A stretch of 64,000 nt of DNA from Aeromicrobium sp. CnD17-E (GTDB lineage Bacteria; Actinomycetota; Actinomycetes; Propionibacteriales; Nocardioidaceae). Of the stretch, positions 24,062-33,401 are shown piece by piece. The translations under genes were made by a program, and so were the position numbers. Position 1 is the first letter of the stretch. Every line of letters starts with the position of its first letter. The stretch spans positions 1 to 64,000 of the forward strand of contig NZ_JAMXRU010000001.1 in assembly GCF_024124745.1 (NCBI RefSeq). The letters are read 5' to 3'. The notes below the pieces were generated by a model. It saw only the letters and a program-made list of their open reading frames with translations, searched no databases and was not told where the DNA came from.

Positions 24062-25033
24062 ATGCGTGCTGTCGTGGTTCCGGAGCCGGGTGGGGTCGAG
24101 GCCCTGCAGGTCGTCGACGTCGAGACGCCTGAGCCGGGGCCCGGTGAGGTGCTGGTGCGGGTCACCGCGGCCGGCGTCAACCGGGCCGACCTGATGCAGC
24201 GCCAGGGGTTCTACGACCCGCCGGAGGGTGCGACGCACGTGCTGGGCCTGGAGTGCTCGGGCGACGTGGTCGCGCTGGGCGAGGGCGTCAGCGAGTACAC
24301 GGTCGGCGAGCACGTCGTGGCGCTGCTGTCCGGCGGCGGCTACGCGGAGTACGTGGCGGTGCCGGTCGGGCAGGTCGCGATGGCGCCGCGCGACATCGAC
24401 CTCGTCGACGCGGCCGGCCTCATGGAGGTGGCGGCCACCGTCTGGTCGAACGTGTTCATGATGGCCAAGCTGCAGCACGGCGAGACGCTGCTGGTGCACG
24501 GTGGCGCGAGCGGCATCGGCACGATGGCGATCCAGCTGGCCAAGGCGTTCGGCGCGCGGGTCGTGGTCACCGTCGGCAGCGAGGAGAAGGCGGCCTTCTG
24601 CCGCGACCTCGGCGCCGACCTGGTCGTCAACTACCGCGAGACCGACTTCGTCGACGCGCTCGACGAGGCGGGGCTCAAGGCCGACGTCATCCTCGACATC
24701 ATCGGCGCGAAGTACCTCGACCAGAACGTCCGCGCGCTGAACACGGCCGGACGTCTGGTCGTCATCGGGCTGCAGGGCGGCGTCAAGGGCGAGCTGAACC
24801 TCAACCGGCTCCTCATGAAGCGTGCGGCGGTCATGGCGACGTCGCTGCGGGCACGACCGACGCAGGAGAAGGCGGCGATCGTGTCGGCGATGGTGGCGCA
24901 GGTGTGGCCCCTGGTGGCCGAGGGCACCGTGCGTCCGATCATCCATGCGCGCCTGCCGTTGGAGCAGGTGCGCGACGCCCACCAGCTGCTCGAGGACTCC
25001 TCGCACACCGGCAAGGTGCTGCTGACGCTCTGA
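24062..25033 (+). CDS. NAD(P)H quinone oxidoreductase (PIG3/zinc-independent MDR)
   Basis: A 323-residue medium-chain dehydrogenase/reductase of the quinone oxidoreductase type. It has GVNRADLMQRQGFYDPPEGA (about 39-58), the NADPH-binding loop HGGASGIGTMAIQLAKAFGA (about 147-166) and the ending ARLPLEQVRDAHQLLEDSSHTGKVLL. Zinc ligands of alcohol dehydrogenases are absent, as expected. It reduces quinones in the cytoplasm with NADPH. A TAGCCT box seven bases before the ATG indicates leaderless transcription. Confidence 0.9.
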   Translation: MRAVVVPEPGGVEALQVVDVETPEPGPGEVLVRVTAAGVNRADLMQRQGFYDPPEGATHVLGLECSGDVVALGEGVSEYTVGEHVVALLSGGGYAEYVAVPVGQVAMAPRDIDLVDAAGLMEVAATVWSNVFMMAKLQHGETLLVHGGASGIGTMAIQLAKAFGARVVVTVGSEEKAAFCRDLGADLVVNYRETDFVDALDEAGLKADVILDIIGAKYLDQNVRALNTAGRLVVIGLQGGVKGELNLNRLLMKRAAVMATSLRARPTQEKAAIVSAMVAQVWPLVAEGTVRPIIHARLPLEQVRDAHQLLEDSSHTGKVLLTL

Positions 25034-25084
25034 GCGACGCGCGGCCGAGGGGTGCGTGTCGGCGTGCTCTCCTAGGGTGGGGTC

Positions 25085-25636
25085 ATGAGTGATGCTCCCC
25101 ATGAGTCCGCGATCCCGCCCCAGGTGATCGGCCCCGACGGTTCCCCCGTGCACGGCTCGGCCGCGCCCGGCGGCGACGTCGAGCCGCAGCAGCGTGGCAC
25201 CGCGCTGGGCGACCTGGTGGAGCAGCCGGCGAAGGTCATGCGCATCGGCGGCATGATCCGTCAGCTGCTGGAGGAGGTGAAGGCCGCACCGCTCGACGAC
25301 GCCAGCCGCGTCCGTCTGCGCGAGATCCACCGCCAGTCGGTGAAGGAGCTCGAGGACGGCCTGGCGCCGGAGCTGGTGGCCGAGCTGCAGCGGCTCAGCC
25401 TCCCGTTCGAGGACGAGGCGCCCTCCGACGCCGAGCTGCGGATCGCCCAGGCGCAGCTGGTCGGCTGGCTCGAGGGGCTGTTCCACGGCATCCAGGCCGC
25501 GCTCTACGCGCAGCAGGTGCAGGCGCAGGCTCAGTTCCAGAACATGAGGCTGGCACTTCCGCAGTCAAACGGCACCGAAGGTGACCAAAGTACCGATTCG
25601 TCGCAATCGGCTCCCACGGGAGGCATGTACCTCTAG
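25085..25636 (+). CDS. bpa: Bacterial proteasome activator Bpa/PafE
   Basis: A 183-residue protein of the DUF2587 family. The helical core (ALGDLVEQPAKVMRIGGMIRQLLEEVK ... LPFEDEAPSDAELRIAQAQLVGWLEGLFHGIQAALYAQQ, spanning about 40-150) matches the ring-forming, ATP-independent activator of the 20S proteasome. It ends in GGMYL, the expected C-terminal docking motif (GQYL in Mycobacterium tuberculosis Rv3780). N- and C-terminal tails look disordered. A TAGGGT box lies six bases before the ATG. Its presence implies a 20S proteasome elsewhere in the genome. Confidence 0.9.
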   Translation: MSDAPHESAIPPQVIGPDGSPVHGSAAPGGDVEPQQRGTALGDLVEQPAKVMRIGGMIRQLLEEVKAAPLDDASRVRLREIHRQSVKELEDGLAPELVAELQRLSLPFEDEAPSDAELRIAQAQLVGWLEGLFHGIQAALYAQQVQAQAQFQNMRLALPQSNGTEGDQSTDSSQSAPTGGMYL

Positions 25637-25671
25637 GGTGTCGCCAAAGGATGCGAACGGGAGAGGGACCC

Positions 25672-26226
25672 ATGACCATCGTGACCGACATCGACGCGCC
25701 TCCGTGCACCCGGGAGCCCGTCTTCCGTGACGAGCGCCTGTACCTCGGCGCCCACGAGCTCGACGCGGCCAGCCGCGCCGGGATGGGCGAGGTGCTGGCG
25801 CAGGCGCACCGCCGCTGCGCCGGCTGCCCCCTGCTCGTCGACTGCCTCTACCGCGCGGTGGTGGAGGTCGACGTGTCCGGCTTCGTCGCCTGCACCACCG
25901 AGGCCGACCGCGCCGCCATCCGCGACAGCCTCGGCATCGTCGTCGACGCAGCACCCACCGGCTCGTACGGCCCCGCCCGCAGCGGCGCCGGACCCGTGAG
26001 CCACGAGGCGGTCCTCACGGCGCGCACCACGCACCCGAAGGACACCTGCCAGCAGCTCGCCGAGCGGCTGGGCTGCTCGACGTCGACCATCAAGCGCCAC
26101 CTGCGCCGGGCCCGCGCCGAGGCCGCCCAGGCCGACGTGCAGGTCGCGCCCAGCCCCCGCCGGGTGCCGACCGTCGACGACGTCCTCGACGCGTTCGACA
26201 CGCTCGACGCCGCGCGCCTCGCCTGA
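25672..26226 (+). CDS. WhiB-like iron-sulfur protein with C-terminal helix-turn-helix
   Basis: A 184-residue protein. Residues about 9-80 contain the four cysteines of the Wbl fold (PPC, then CAGC, then DC), which would bind a 4Fe-4S cluster. The usual GVWGG turn after the last cysteine is replaced by DVSGFVACTT. A second half (about 115-150) adds a helix-turn-helix-like segment CQQLAERLGCSTSTIKRHLR, which most Wbl proteins lack. AGAGGG precedes the ATG at 25672; an in-frame ATG at 25651 is less likely. A redox- or NO-responsive regulator is the likely role. Confidence 0.75.
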   Translation: MTIVTDIDAPPCTREPVFRDERLYLGAHELDAASRAGMGEVLAQAHRRCAGCPLLVDCLYRAVVEVDVSGFVACTTEADRAAIRDSLGIVVDAAPTGSYGPARSGAGPVSHEAVLTARTTHPKDTCQQLAERLGCSTSTIKRHLRRARAEAAQADVQVAPSPRRVPTVDDVLDAFDTLDAARLA

Positions 26227-26245
26227 CCCCCTGGACCGGACGACG

Positions 26246-26638
26246 ATGGCCAGCGGGCTGCACCACGTCGAGCTCTGGGTGGCCCACCTCGACAGCGCGC
26301 GACCCCGGTGGGCCTGGCTGCTCGAGCGGCTCGGGTTCGAGCTCGGCGACTCCTGGCCGGCGGGCTCCTCCTGGTCCGCCGGAGGCGCCTACCTCACCGT
26401 CACCACGCCGCCCGCCCTGTCCGGCGAGCCGCACGACCGCCGCCGGCCCGGCGTCAATCACCTGGCGTTCCGAGGCGGCTCACGATCCGACGTCGACGCC
26501 CTGATGGCCGACGCGCCGGCGCACGGCTGGCAGCCGCTGTACCACGACCGCTACCCGCGCGCGGGCGGCCCGCAGCACTACGCGGGCTGGCTCGAGGACG
26601 CCGACGGGTTCAAGGCCGAGGTCGTCGCGGACGACTGA
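26246..26638 (+). CDS. VOC (glyoxalase/bleomycin-resistance fold) protein
   Basis: A 130-residue metal-type VOC domain: HHVELWVAHLDSARPRW at the N-terminus, a central GVNHLAFRGGSRSDVDALM and a C-terminal DADGFKAEVV, giving the typical H, H and E metal ligands. Members include glyoxalases, dioxygenases and antibiotic-binding proteins. It converges on the HAD hydrolase gene with a four-base gap. Substrate unknown. Confidence 0.8.
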   Translation: MASGLHHVELWVAHLDSARPRWAWLLERLGFELGDSWPAGSSWSAGGAYLTVTTPPALSGEPHDRRRPGVNHLAFRGGSRSDVDALMADAPAHGWQPLYHDRYPRAGGPQHYAGWLEDADGFKAEVVADD

Positions 26639-26642
26639 GCCC

Positions 26643-27428
26643 TCAGAACCAGCGACGCAGCTCGGTGGCCAGCCCGTCCTCGAGCACCGTGCCGGTGACG
26701 TCGTCGGCCACGGCCTTCAGCTCGTCCGAGCCCTGGCCCATCGCGACGCCGCGTCCGGCCCAGCGCAGCATCTCGTAGTCGTTCATGCCGTCACCGACGG
26801 CGAGCACGTCGGCCCGGTCCACGCCGAGCCGCTCGCAGATTACCTCGAGGCCGGACGCCTTCGAGACGCCGTCGGGGGCGATGTCGAGCCAGGCCGTGTA
26901 GCCGATGTTGTAGTTCACCTCGTTCAGCCCGAGCCCGTGCACGAGCCGGCCGAACTCCTCGACGTCGTGCTCGGGGGCGCGGATGATGACGCGGGTGACC
27001 GGCTCGGCGACGAGCTCGTCGACCGTCTGGATGGTGACGGTGCCGTCGATCTCCCACTCCGGGAACGGCGCACTGATCCGGTAGCCGGTGCCGACCTCCT
27101 CCACGGCGACGAGCGCGTCGGGGATGTGCTCGAGCACGCGGCGCACGGCCTCGCTGGCGTCGAAGGTGACGGTGTGCACGACCTCGACGGGCGAGTACGT
27201 GTGCACGACCGCGCCGTTGCTGGCCACGGCGATGCCGTCGTCGAGGCGCAGGTTGCGGGCCGCGTCGAGCACACCCGGGATGGCGCGGCCGGTGGAGATG
27301 ACGACGTGGACGCCGGAGTCCTTGATGGCGTGCACGGCGTCGCGCACCGTGTCGGTCATCCGGTTCTCCCAGTCGACCATGGTGCCGTCGACGTCGAGCG
27401 CGACGATCTTCGGACGCCAGCCCGTCAT
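26643..27428 (-). CDS. HAD-superfamily hydrolase, Cof type
   Basis: A 261-residue phosphatase with motif [10 protein letters not shown] (about 10-18), motif [10 protein letters not shown] (about 44-51), a type IIB cap and motif [16 protein letters not shown] (about 213-223). Cof-type enzymes dephosphorylate sugar phosphates and flavin or pyridoxal phosphates. The ATG overlaps the serS stop by four bases (ATGA), a linkage that is common in actinobacteria. Specific substrate unknown. Confidence 0.88.
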   Translation of the reverse strand: MTGWRPKIVALDVDGTMVDWENRMTDTVRDAVHAIKDSGVHVVISTGRAIPGVLDAARNLRLDDGIAVASNGAVVHTYSPVEVVHTVTFDASEAVRRVLEHIPDALVAVEEVGTGYRISAPFPEWEIDGTVTIQTVDELVAEPVTRVIIRAPEHDVEEFGRLVHGLGLNEVNYNIGYTAWLDIAPDGVSKASGLEVICERLGVDRADVLAVGDGMNDYEMLRWAGRGVAMGQGSDELKAVADDVTGTVLEDGLATELRRWF

Positions 27429-28693
27429 GCGCGCGCCCCGACCGGCTGCAGCACCTCGCCGAGGAAGGGGTGCAGTGCCGCCGGCAGACGCACCGAGCCG
27501 TCGGCCTGCTGCCCGTTCTCGAGCAGCGCGACGATGATGCGCGGCATGGCGCAGAGCGTGCCGTTGAGGGTGGCGGTCGGCTCCGTGCCGCCGTCGTCGA
27601 GCCGGTTGCGGATGTCGAGGCGACGGGCCTGGAACTGCGTGCAGTTCGACGCCGAGCTGACCTCGCGGTACTTGCCCTGCGTGGGGATCCACGCCTCGCA
27701 GTCGAACTTGCGGACCGCCGAGAGGCCGAGGTCGCCTGCGGCGACGTCGATGACCCGGTAGGGCAGCTCGAGCAGGTCGAGCCACTGCTTCTCGAAGCCG
27801 AGGATGCGCTCGTGCTGCGCGTAGGACTCCTCGAGCGAGGTGTAGACGAACATCTCGACCTTGTCGAACCAGTGCACGCGCACGATGCCGCGCGTGTCGC
27901 GGCCGTGCGAGCCGGCCTCGCGACGGAAGCAGGGGCTGAACGCGGCGTAGTGACGCGGACCGTCGAGGATCTCGTCGGAGTGGTACGCCGCGAGCGGCAC
28001 CTCCGACGTTCCGACGAGGTACAGGTCGTCCTTCTCGAGGTGGTAGACGTCGTCGGCTGCCTGGCCGAGGAACCCGGTGCCCTCCATGGCCTGCGGCTTG
28101 ACGAGCGCGGGCGGGATGATCGGCGTGAAGCCCCACTCGGCGGCCTTCGACATGGCCAGCTGGGTGAGCGCGAGCTCGAGCTGGGCGCCGACGCCGGTGA
28201 GGAAGTAGAACCGCGAGCCGCTCACCTTCGCGCCGCGCTCGACGTCGATCGCGCCGAGCAGCGTGCCGAGCTCGAGGTGGTCGCGCGGCTCGAAGCCCTC
28301 CGCGGCGAAGTCGCGCGGGGTGCCGACCTCCTCCAGGACCACGAAGTCGTCCTCGCCGCCGGGCGGGGCGTCGGGGGCGGGGTTGGGCAGCGCCTTGAGC
28401 AGCGTCGTGAACTCCTCGCCGGCTGCGGTCTGGTCGGCGTCGGCGGCCTTGACCTGCGCGCTGAGCTCCTTGGTGCGCGCGAGGAGCGCCTGCTTCTCCT
28501 CGCCCTGCGCCTGCGCGACCTGCTTGCCCATCGACTTCTGCTCGCTGCGCAGCGCCTCGAACGCGGCGATGGTCGAGCGACGTCGCTCGTCGGCGGCGAC
28601 GAGCGCGTCGACGAGGGAGGGGTCCTCCCCGCGGCGCCGCTGCGCCTCTCGGAGGGACTCGGGGTCGTCTCGCAGGAGCCTGGCGTCGATCAC
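27425..28693 (-). CDS. serS: Seryl-tRNA synthetase
   Basis: A 422-residue class II aminoacyl-tRNA synthetase that charges tRNA-Ser (two tRNA-Ser genes are in this window). It has the N-terminal long coiled-coil arm (about 30-100) that contacts the long variable arm, the [10 protein letters not shown] serine-binding loop, motif 2 [21 protein letters not shown] and motif 3 [18 protein letters not shown]. Length is normal. The start is GTG with a TAGGCT box six bases upstream (28700-28705, minus), so it is leaderless. Confidence 0.97.
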   Translation of the reverse strand: MIDARLLRDDPESLREAQRRRGEDPSLVDALVAADERRRSTIAAFEALRSEQKSMGKQVAQAQGEEKQALLARTKELSAQVKAADADQTAAGEEFTTLLKALPNPAPDAPPGGEDDFVVLEEVGTPRDFAAEGFEPRDHLELGTLLGAIDVERGAKVSGSRFYFLTGVGAQLELALTQLAMSKAAEWGFTPIIPPALVKPQAMEGTGFLGQAADDVYHLEKDDLYLVGTSEVPLAAYHSDEILDGPRHYAAFSPCFRREAGSHGRDTRGIVRVHWFDKVEMFVYTSLEESYAQHERILGFEKQWLDLLELPYRVIDVAAGDLGLSAVRKFDCEAWIPTQGKYREVSSASNCTQFQARRLDIRNRLDDGGTEPTATLNGTLCAMPRIIVALLENGQQADGSVRLPAALHPFLGEVLQPVGARA

Positions 28694-28755
28694 CCCGTCA
28701 GCCTATCCGTGCCGGCCGCTCTCTCCCCCTCAGCGGTAGGTAGGACACCTCAACT

Positions 28756-28820
28756 GGGTCGGCGGTAGGTGTGCCACCCCATCCTGGCTTCGAAGGGTGG
28801 CACACCTACCGCCCCGACCC
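28756..28820. terminator. Strong inverted repeat upstream of the AbiEi-like gene
   Basis: Arms 28756-28778 and 28796-28820 pair over 23 bp with a two-base bulge and a 17-base loop. The arms contain GGCGGTAGGT, which also forms the hairpin at the other end of the gene (29916-29968). It lies between the divergent serS and AbiEi-like genes, so its purpose is not plain termination. Confidence 0.5.
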
Positions 28821-28915
28821 GGCCATCCACAGGTCCCGCACCGACGCGTCCCCAGTCGTCCACCGACGCCCGACGACGTCTTCACCCCGCCGGACGAATC
28901 CGCTGCACTCGAGGC

Positions 28916-29923
28916 ATGGCCCGCAGAGCACACGTCCCCGCCGCCCTCGCCCACGGTCCCTTCCACGTCCGGGACGGTCGGGAGCACGGGCTCTCACAAC
29001 GACAGCTCGACGGAGGCACCTGGCACAGGCTGCTGCCCGCCGTCTGGGTCCACCGCGACGTCGTCATGACGGAGGCTCTCCGGTGGACGGCTGCGCGCAA
29101 GTTCGCCCCACCTGACGCGCGGTTCACGGGCGCGACGCGACTCCAGCAGCTCGGTCTCGACCTCGGACCGCACCGACCGTTGCAGATGGTGGTGGCGCGA
29201 GACCTCCATCGCGCACACGGGGAGGTCTTCATCCACCGCACCGACGTCATGCCACCCCACGACGACGAGGGGGTGAGCGCCGAGGCCGTGTTCATCGAGA
29301 TCTGTCGCGCGTTCTCGGTGCTCGACGCCGCCGCGGCGGGAGACTGGCTCCTGGCCCAAGGCCACCTGAACCGCAGCCGCCTCGTGGCGCTCTGCCGGCA
29401 ACAGCCGTGGCGCGCCGGGGCCCCCGGAGCGCTCTGGATGCTCCCTCTGCTCGACCCGGCCGCCCGGTCCGTCCCGGAGTCACACGTCCGGGTCTACCTC
29501 CAGGTGGCCGGCCTCCCGAGACCCGAGATCAACGTCGAGGTCGACGTCGCCGGTCGACGACTGCTCCCTGACTGGTGGTGGCGACACCTTCGCGCTGCCG
29601 CAGAGTACGAGGGTGGTCATCACCAGACAGATCGCGCACAGTACGTCGCCGACATCGACCGGTACCGTCTCTACCGCCGCGCGGAGGTCGTCTACTGCCA
29701 GATCACCGCGGAGCTGAGGCGGAGTCCGCGCACGATGGTGCGGCGGGTCCACGAGATGCTCGTTGAGGCGGGGTACGACGGGCCCGCCCCCGCGATCGAC
29801 GGCCTCTTCGACCTCGTCATCGAGGTACCAGCGGTCGCCATGGCGTTCCACGCGGCTCCGGTGCGGTGGCGCATCCCCGCACCGCACGTCAATCCTGCAC
29901 CTCCGTCGTCGCCTCGGCGGTAG
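28916..29923 (+). CDS. AbiEi/DUF559-like protein
   Basis: A 335-residue soluble protein of a type very common in high-GC actinobacteria. The N-terminal winged-helix-like start (HGPFHVRDGREHGLSQRQLDGG) resembles the AbiEi antitoxin domain, and the C-terminal half (EINVEVDVAGRRLLPDWWWR ... AAAEYEGGHHQTDRAQYVADIDR) resembles the DUF559/Vsr-like nuclease fold with acidic residues and E-x-G. No partner toxin gene is adjacent. It is flanked on both sides by hairpins sharing a 10-base sequence. Function unknown; a solitary defence or mobile cargo gene is possible. Confidence 0.65.
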   Translation: MARRAHVPAALAHGPFHVRDGREHGLSQRQLDGGTWHRLLPAVWVHRDVVMTEALRWTAARKFAPPDARFTGATRLQQLGLDLGPHRPLQMVVARDLHRAHGEVFIHRTDVMPPHDDEGVSAEAVFIEICRAFSVLDAAAAGDWLLAQGHLNRSRLVALCRQQPWRAGAPGALWMLPLLDPAARSVPESHVRVYLQVAGLPRPEINVEVDVAGRRLLPDWWWRHLRAAAEYEGGHHQTDRAQYVADIDRYRLYRRAEVVYCQITAELRRSPRTMVRRVHEMLVEAGYDGPAPAIDGLFDLVIEVPAVAMAFHAAPVRWRIPAPHVNPAPPSSPRR

Positions 29924-29968
29924 GTCCAGCACGCTTCGACGCTAGTCAAGGGTGTGGGACCTACCGCC
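29916..29968. terminator. Inverted repeat at the end of the AbiEi-like gene
   Basis: Arms 29916-29927 (GGCGGTAGGTCC) and 29957-29968 are perfect 12-bp complements with a 29-base loop. The repeat overlaps the stop codon. A further TACCTACCGC follows at about 29987-29996. Confidence 0.5.
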
Positions 29969-30003
29969 GGGGGCGATTCGGTGGCGTACCTACCGCTGGG
30001 GGG

Positions 30004-30696
30004 TCAGGAGATGGTGACCGAGCCCTCGCCCTCGACGCGGTCGTCGTGGAGCAGCTCGCCCTGGGCGTCGACGGGGGTGTAGGTGACCTTGACGTCGAGC
30101 TTCGTGCCCTTCTCGTAGCGGAAGTTCTCGCCGTAGGAGAACGTCTCGCCCTTCCCGAGGGTGTAGACGGACGGGTCGGCGAAGGCGCCGGGGGCGACGC
30201 CGGACGTCTGGACGTCCTGCGCCTCGTAGAGGTCGTTGTCGGTGATGCCGTCCATGCCCTGCACGTACGGCCAGTCGACGTAGCGGGCCGAGACGTCGAC
30301 GAGCGAGGAGCCGAGGTCGATCGGGTCGCCGGTGTTGGTGACGACGTAGTTGACGAACACGATCTCGTCGCCCACGGCGATGATCGGCTTGTTGTCCTTC
30401 GGGTCGACGAAGTTGCCGGTCTTCGTGGCCTTGGTGGTCCCGACCTGGTAGACGTCGACGGTCACGTCGCCGGCCTTGACGGTGCCGATCTTCGTGCCGG
30501 GGGTGGTGACGGGCTTGGCCCAGGCGGGCGCGCCCTCGGTCGACGTCGACTCCTCGGTCGCCTCGGCGCTGGGCGAGGAGCTCGCGGAGGCCGAGCTGCT
30601 CGACTCGACCTGCGGCTCGTCGTCGGACCCGCAGGCGGCGAGGCCCAGCAGGGCGAGGGTGGCGACGGCGGCGGTGCACGTGCGACGGATGGTCAC
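30004..30696 (-). CDS. Hypothetical lipoprotein
   Basis: A 230-residue exported protein with a lipobox: basic start, hydrophobic stretch AAVATLALLGLAAC and Cys at about residue 22. A Ser/Glu-rich linker (about 25-55) precedes a beta-rich domain (VTVDVYQVGTTKATKTG ... VFVNYVVTNTGDPIDLGSS) that resembles DUF4352-like immunoglobulin folds of cell-surface lipoproteins. GGGAGA precedes the GTG start. Function unknown. Confidence 0.75.
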   Translation of the reverse strand: MTIRRTCTAAVATLALLGLAACGSDDEPQVESSSSASASSSPSAEATEESTSTEGAPAWAKPVTTPGTKIGTVKAGDVTVDVYQVGTTKATKTGNFVDPKDNKPIIAVGDEIVFVNYVVTNTGDPIDLGSSLVDVSARYVDWPYVQGMDGITDNDLYEAQDVQTSGVAPGAFADPSVYTLGKGETFSYGENFRYEKGTKLDVKVTYTPVDAQGELLHDDRVEGEGSVTIS

Positions 30697-30822
30697 GATG
30701 GTCTCCCGAATGTTGGTGGATCTTCCCAGACGGGACCCTAGCGACGTCGGGAGACGCCTCGACCACCGGAGGGGGGAGACCTGGACGTTCGTGCCGTTCA
30801 GTGCCGACCGCGGCCCGACCGC

Positions 30823-31758
30823 TCAGTGCCGACCTCGGCGGGGCACGAGGTGCAGCACGGTGACCACCAGCGCGCCGACCGCGAGCCCGAGGAGCGCGGA
30901 GAAGAACGTGTTCGTCAGCCACGCGAGGACGGACCCGAGGCCGCCGGCGACCGAGTCGTGCACGGCCTCCTCGGCGTGGTGGACCAGGTCGTAGAGCGCG
31001 TGCCACCCGAGGTCGTGGGTGCCGACGAGCAGGATGTGCCCGCCGACCCAGAGCATGGCCACGACACCGACGGCGGCCAGCGTGGCCAGCACCTTCGGCA
31101 TCGCCTTCACGAGCCCCCGCCCGAGGGACTGCGCTGCCGACGACGACCGCTCGGTGAGCGCGAGGCCGACGTCGTCCATCTTCACGATGAGCGCGACCGC
31201 GCCGTACACCAGCGCGGTGATGCCGATGCCGACGACGGCGAGGATGACCGCCCGCGACACGAACGGCTCGTCGGTGACCTCCTTGAGCGCGATGACCATG
31301 ATCTCCGCGGAGAGGATGAAGTCGGTGCGCACGGCGCTGCTCACGACGGCCTTCTCCTGGTCGGCGCCGCCGACGGAGCGGGGCTCCTCGGTCTTCGCGT
31401 GCCCGGACACCTTCTCCCAGAGCTTCTCGGCGCCCTCGAAGCACAGGTAGGCACCGCCGAGCATGAGCAGCGGCGTGAGCAGCCACGGCACGAACTGGCT
31501 GAGCAGCAGCAGCGCGGGAAGGATGATCACGAGCTTGTTGATCAACGAGCCCCGCGCGATGCGGCCGATGACCGACAGCTCTCGCTTCGGGTCGAGGCCC
31601 TGCACGTAGCGCGGCGTGACGGCGGCGTCGTCGACCACCACGCCCGCTGCCTTCGCGCTCGCCCGGCCTGCCGCGGCGCCGACGTCGTCGACCGAGGCGG
31701 CCGCCAGGCGCGCGAGCGCGGCGACGTCGTCGAGGAGGGCGACCAGTCCGCCGGCCAT
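30823..31758 (-). CDS. DUF808 family membrane protein (YedI-like)
   Basis: A 311-residue protein with the DUF808 start MAGGLVALLDDVAALAR and conserved KAAGVVVDDAAVTPRYV and GAYLCFEGAEKLWEK segments. About six to seven membrane helices follow. The family is widespread and uncharacterised. GGGAG precedes the ATG at seven bases. Confidence 0.85.
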   Translation of the reverse strand: MAGGLVALLDDVAALARLAAASVDDVGAAAGRASAKAAGVVVDDAAVTPRYVQGLDPKRELSVIGRIARGSLINKLVIILPALLLLSQFVPWLLTPLLMLGGAYLCFEGAEKLWEKVSGHAKTEEPRSVGGADQEKAVVSSAVRTDFILSAEIMVIALKEVTDEPFVSRAVILAVVGIGITALVYGAVALIVKMDDVGLALTERSSSAAQSLGRGLVKAMPKVLATLAAVGVVAMLWVGGHILLVGTHDLGWHALYDLVHHAEEAVHDSVAGGLGSVLAWLTNTFFSALLGLAVGALVVTVLHLVPRRGRH

Positions 31759-31845
31759 CAGAGGGCTCCCGCTGAAGTCATGAGGTCAAGGGTAGGCCCG
31801 CGGGGGCGGCGCGTCCTGACCGATCGAGGCCCGCCAGCGGTGACG

Positions 31846-33288
31846 TCAGGACCGGGCCGACCACCAGGCGCGCAGGGCCTCGGCGGCCAGGTCCTCGCCC
31901 AACGGTCCGCGGTCGAGGCGCAGGTCGAGCAGGAACCGGTAGGCCTCGCCGACCTCGCGGCCCGGGCCGATGCCCAGGAGCTGCTGGATCTGGTTGCCGT
32001 CGAGGTCGGGCCGGATGGCGTCGAGCTCCTCCTGCGCGGCGAGCTGCTCGATGCGGCGCTCGAGGTCGTCGTACGTGCGCTGCAGCCGCTGGGCCTTGCG
32101 CCGGTTGCGGGTGGTGCAGTCGGCACGGGTGAGGATGTGCAGCCGCTCCAGCTGGTCGCCCGCGTCGCGGACGTAGCGACGCACGGCGGCGTCGGTCCAC
32201 TCCCCCGAGCCGTAGCCGTGGAAGCGCAGGTGCAGCTCCACGAGCAGGCTCACCTGCGCGATCTGCTCGTTGCTGAAGCGCAACGCCTTCATGCGCTTGC
32301 GCGTCATCTTGGCGCCCACCACGTCGTGGTGGTGGAACGTCACCGTGCCGTCGTCGAGGAAGCGTCGCGTGCGCGGCTTGCCGATGTCGTGCACGAGCGC
32401 GGCGAACCGGACGACGAAGTCGGGACGCTGCTCGAGCCGGTGCTCCAGCTCCACGGCCTGCTCCAGCACGGTCAGCGAGTGCTCGTAGACGTCCTTGTGG
32501 CGGTGGTGCTCGTCGGCGGTCAGCCGCAGCGCCGGCAGCTCGGGCAGCACGTGGTCGGCCAGACCGGTGTCGACGAGCAGGCGCAGCCCGGCCACGGGCT
32601 CGCGCCCGCACACGAGCTTGACCAGCTCGTCACGCACCCGCTCGGCCGACACGATCTCGATCCGGTCGGCCATCGCGGTCATGGCCGCGGTCGTGGCCTC
32701 GTCGGCCTCGAAGCCGAGCTGCGCGACGAACCGCGCGGCGCGCATCATGCGCAGCGGGTCGTCGCTGAAGGACTGCTCGGGCGTGACCGGCGTGCGCAGC
32801 ACCCCGGCGGCGAGGTCGCCGAGACCCCCGAACTCGTCGACGAACTCGGCCGAGGGCAGCCGCAGCGCGAGGGCGTTGACGGTGAAGTCGCGGCGCGACA
32901 GGTCGCCCTGGAGCGTGTCGCCGAAGGCCACCTGCGGCTTGCGCGACGCCGGGTCGTACGCATCGGTGCGGTAGGTCGTGATCTCGATCTGGTCGTCGCC
33001 CTTGCGCAGGCCGAGCGTGCCGAACTCGCGGCCCACGTCCCACACCGCGTCCGCCCAGCCGGTGACGAGACGCTCGACGTCGTCGGGCCGAGCCGACGTC
33101 GTCAGGTCGAGGTCGCTGACCCGACGGCCGAGGAGCGCGTCGCGCACCGGCCCGCCCACCAGCGCCAGCTCGTGACCCGCTGTCGCGAACAGACCACCCA
33201 GCTCGGCGAGCACGGGGTGGTCGCGCAGCACCGCGTCGGCGGCGGCGCGCACGGCGAGGGCGTTATAGGGCGAGGAGGGGGCGGACAC
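31846..33288 (-). CDS. cca: CCA tRNA nucleotidyltransferase
   Basis: A 480-residue enzyme that adds or repairs the CCA end of tRNAs, needed here because tRNA-Ser(GCT) has no encoded CCA. It has the class II nucleotidyltransferase signature LVGGPVRDALLGR with the metal-binding DLDLTTSA (about 50-75), RRDFTVNALALRLP, a head/neck region (DDPLRMMRAARFVAQLGF) and an HD domain (FAALVHDIGKPRTRRF, about 280-295). The GTG start is chosen because it opens the conserved region; a TACACT box lies eight bases upstream. Divergent from the DUF6049 gene, as in many actinobacteria. Confidence 0.93.
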   Translation of the reverse strand: MSAPSSPYNALAVRAAADAVLRDHPVLAELGGLFATAGHELALVGGPVRDALLGRRVSDLDLTTSARPDDVERLVTGWADAVWDVGREFGTLGLRKGDDQIEITTYRTDAYDPASRKPQVAFGDTLQGDLSRRDFTVNALALRLPSAEFVDEFGGLGDLAAGVLRTPVTPEQSFSDDPLRMMRAARFVAQLGFEADEATTAAMTAMADRIEIVSAERVRDELVKLVCGREPVAGLRLLVDTGLADHVLPELPALRLTADEHHRHKDVYEHSLTVLEQAVELEHRLEQRPDFVVRFAALVHDIGKPRTRRFLDDGTVTFHHHDVVGAKMTRKRMKALRFSNEQIAQVSLLVELHLRFHGYGSGEWTDAAVRRYVRDAGDQLERLHILTRADCTTRNRRKAQRLQRTYDDLERRIEQLAAQEELDAIRPDLDGNQIQQLLGIGPGREVGEAYRFLLDLRLDRGPLGEDLAAEALRAWWSARS

Positions 33289-33401
33289 GGGCCCCGAGTG
33301 TAGTGCGCGCTGCCCGGTCGGCCCGGGGCCGTGCCAGCGCGACCGCAGCGCGCGCCGTCGAGGTGGCCGGAGCGATGGGGACCGACCACTACGATGGGCG
33401 G

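Noticed and set aside
30826-33303. An 825-codon plus-strand frame opposite DUF808 and cca
   Set aside because: Low-complexity His/Arg/Glu/Val translation; both opposite-strand genes are recognisable families.
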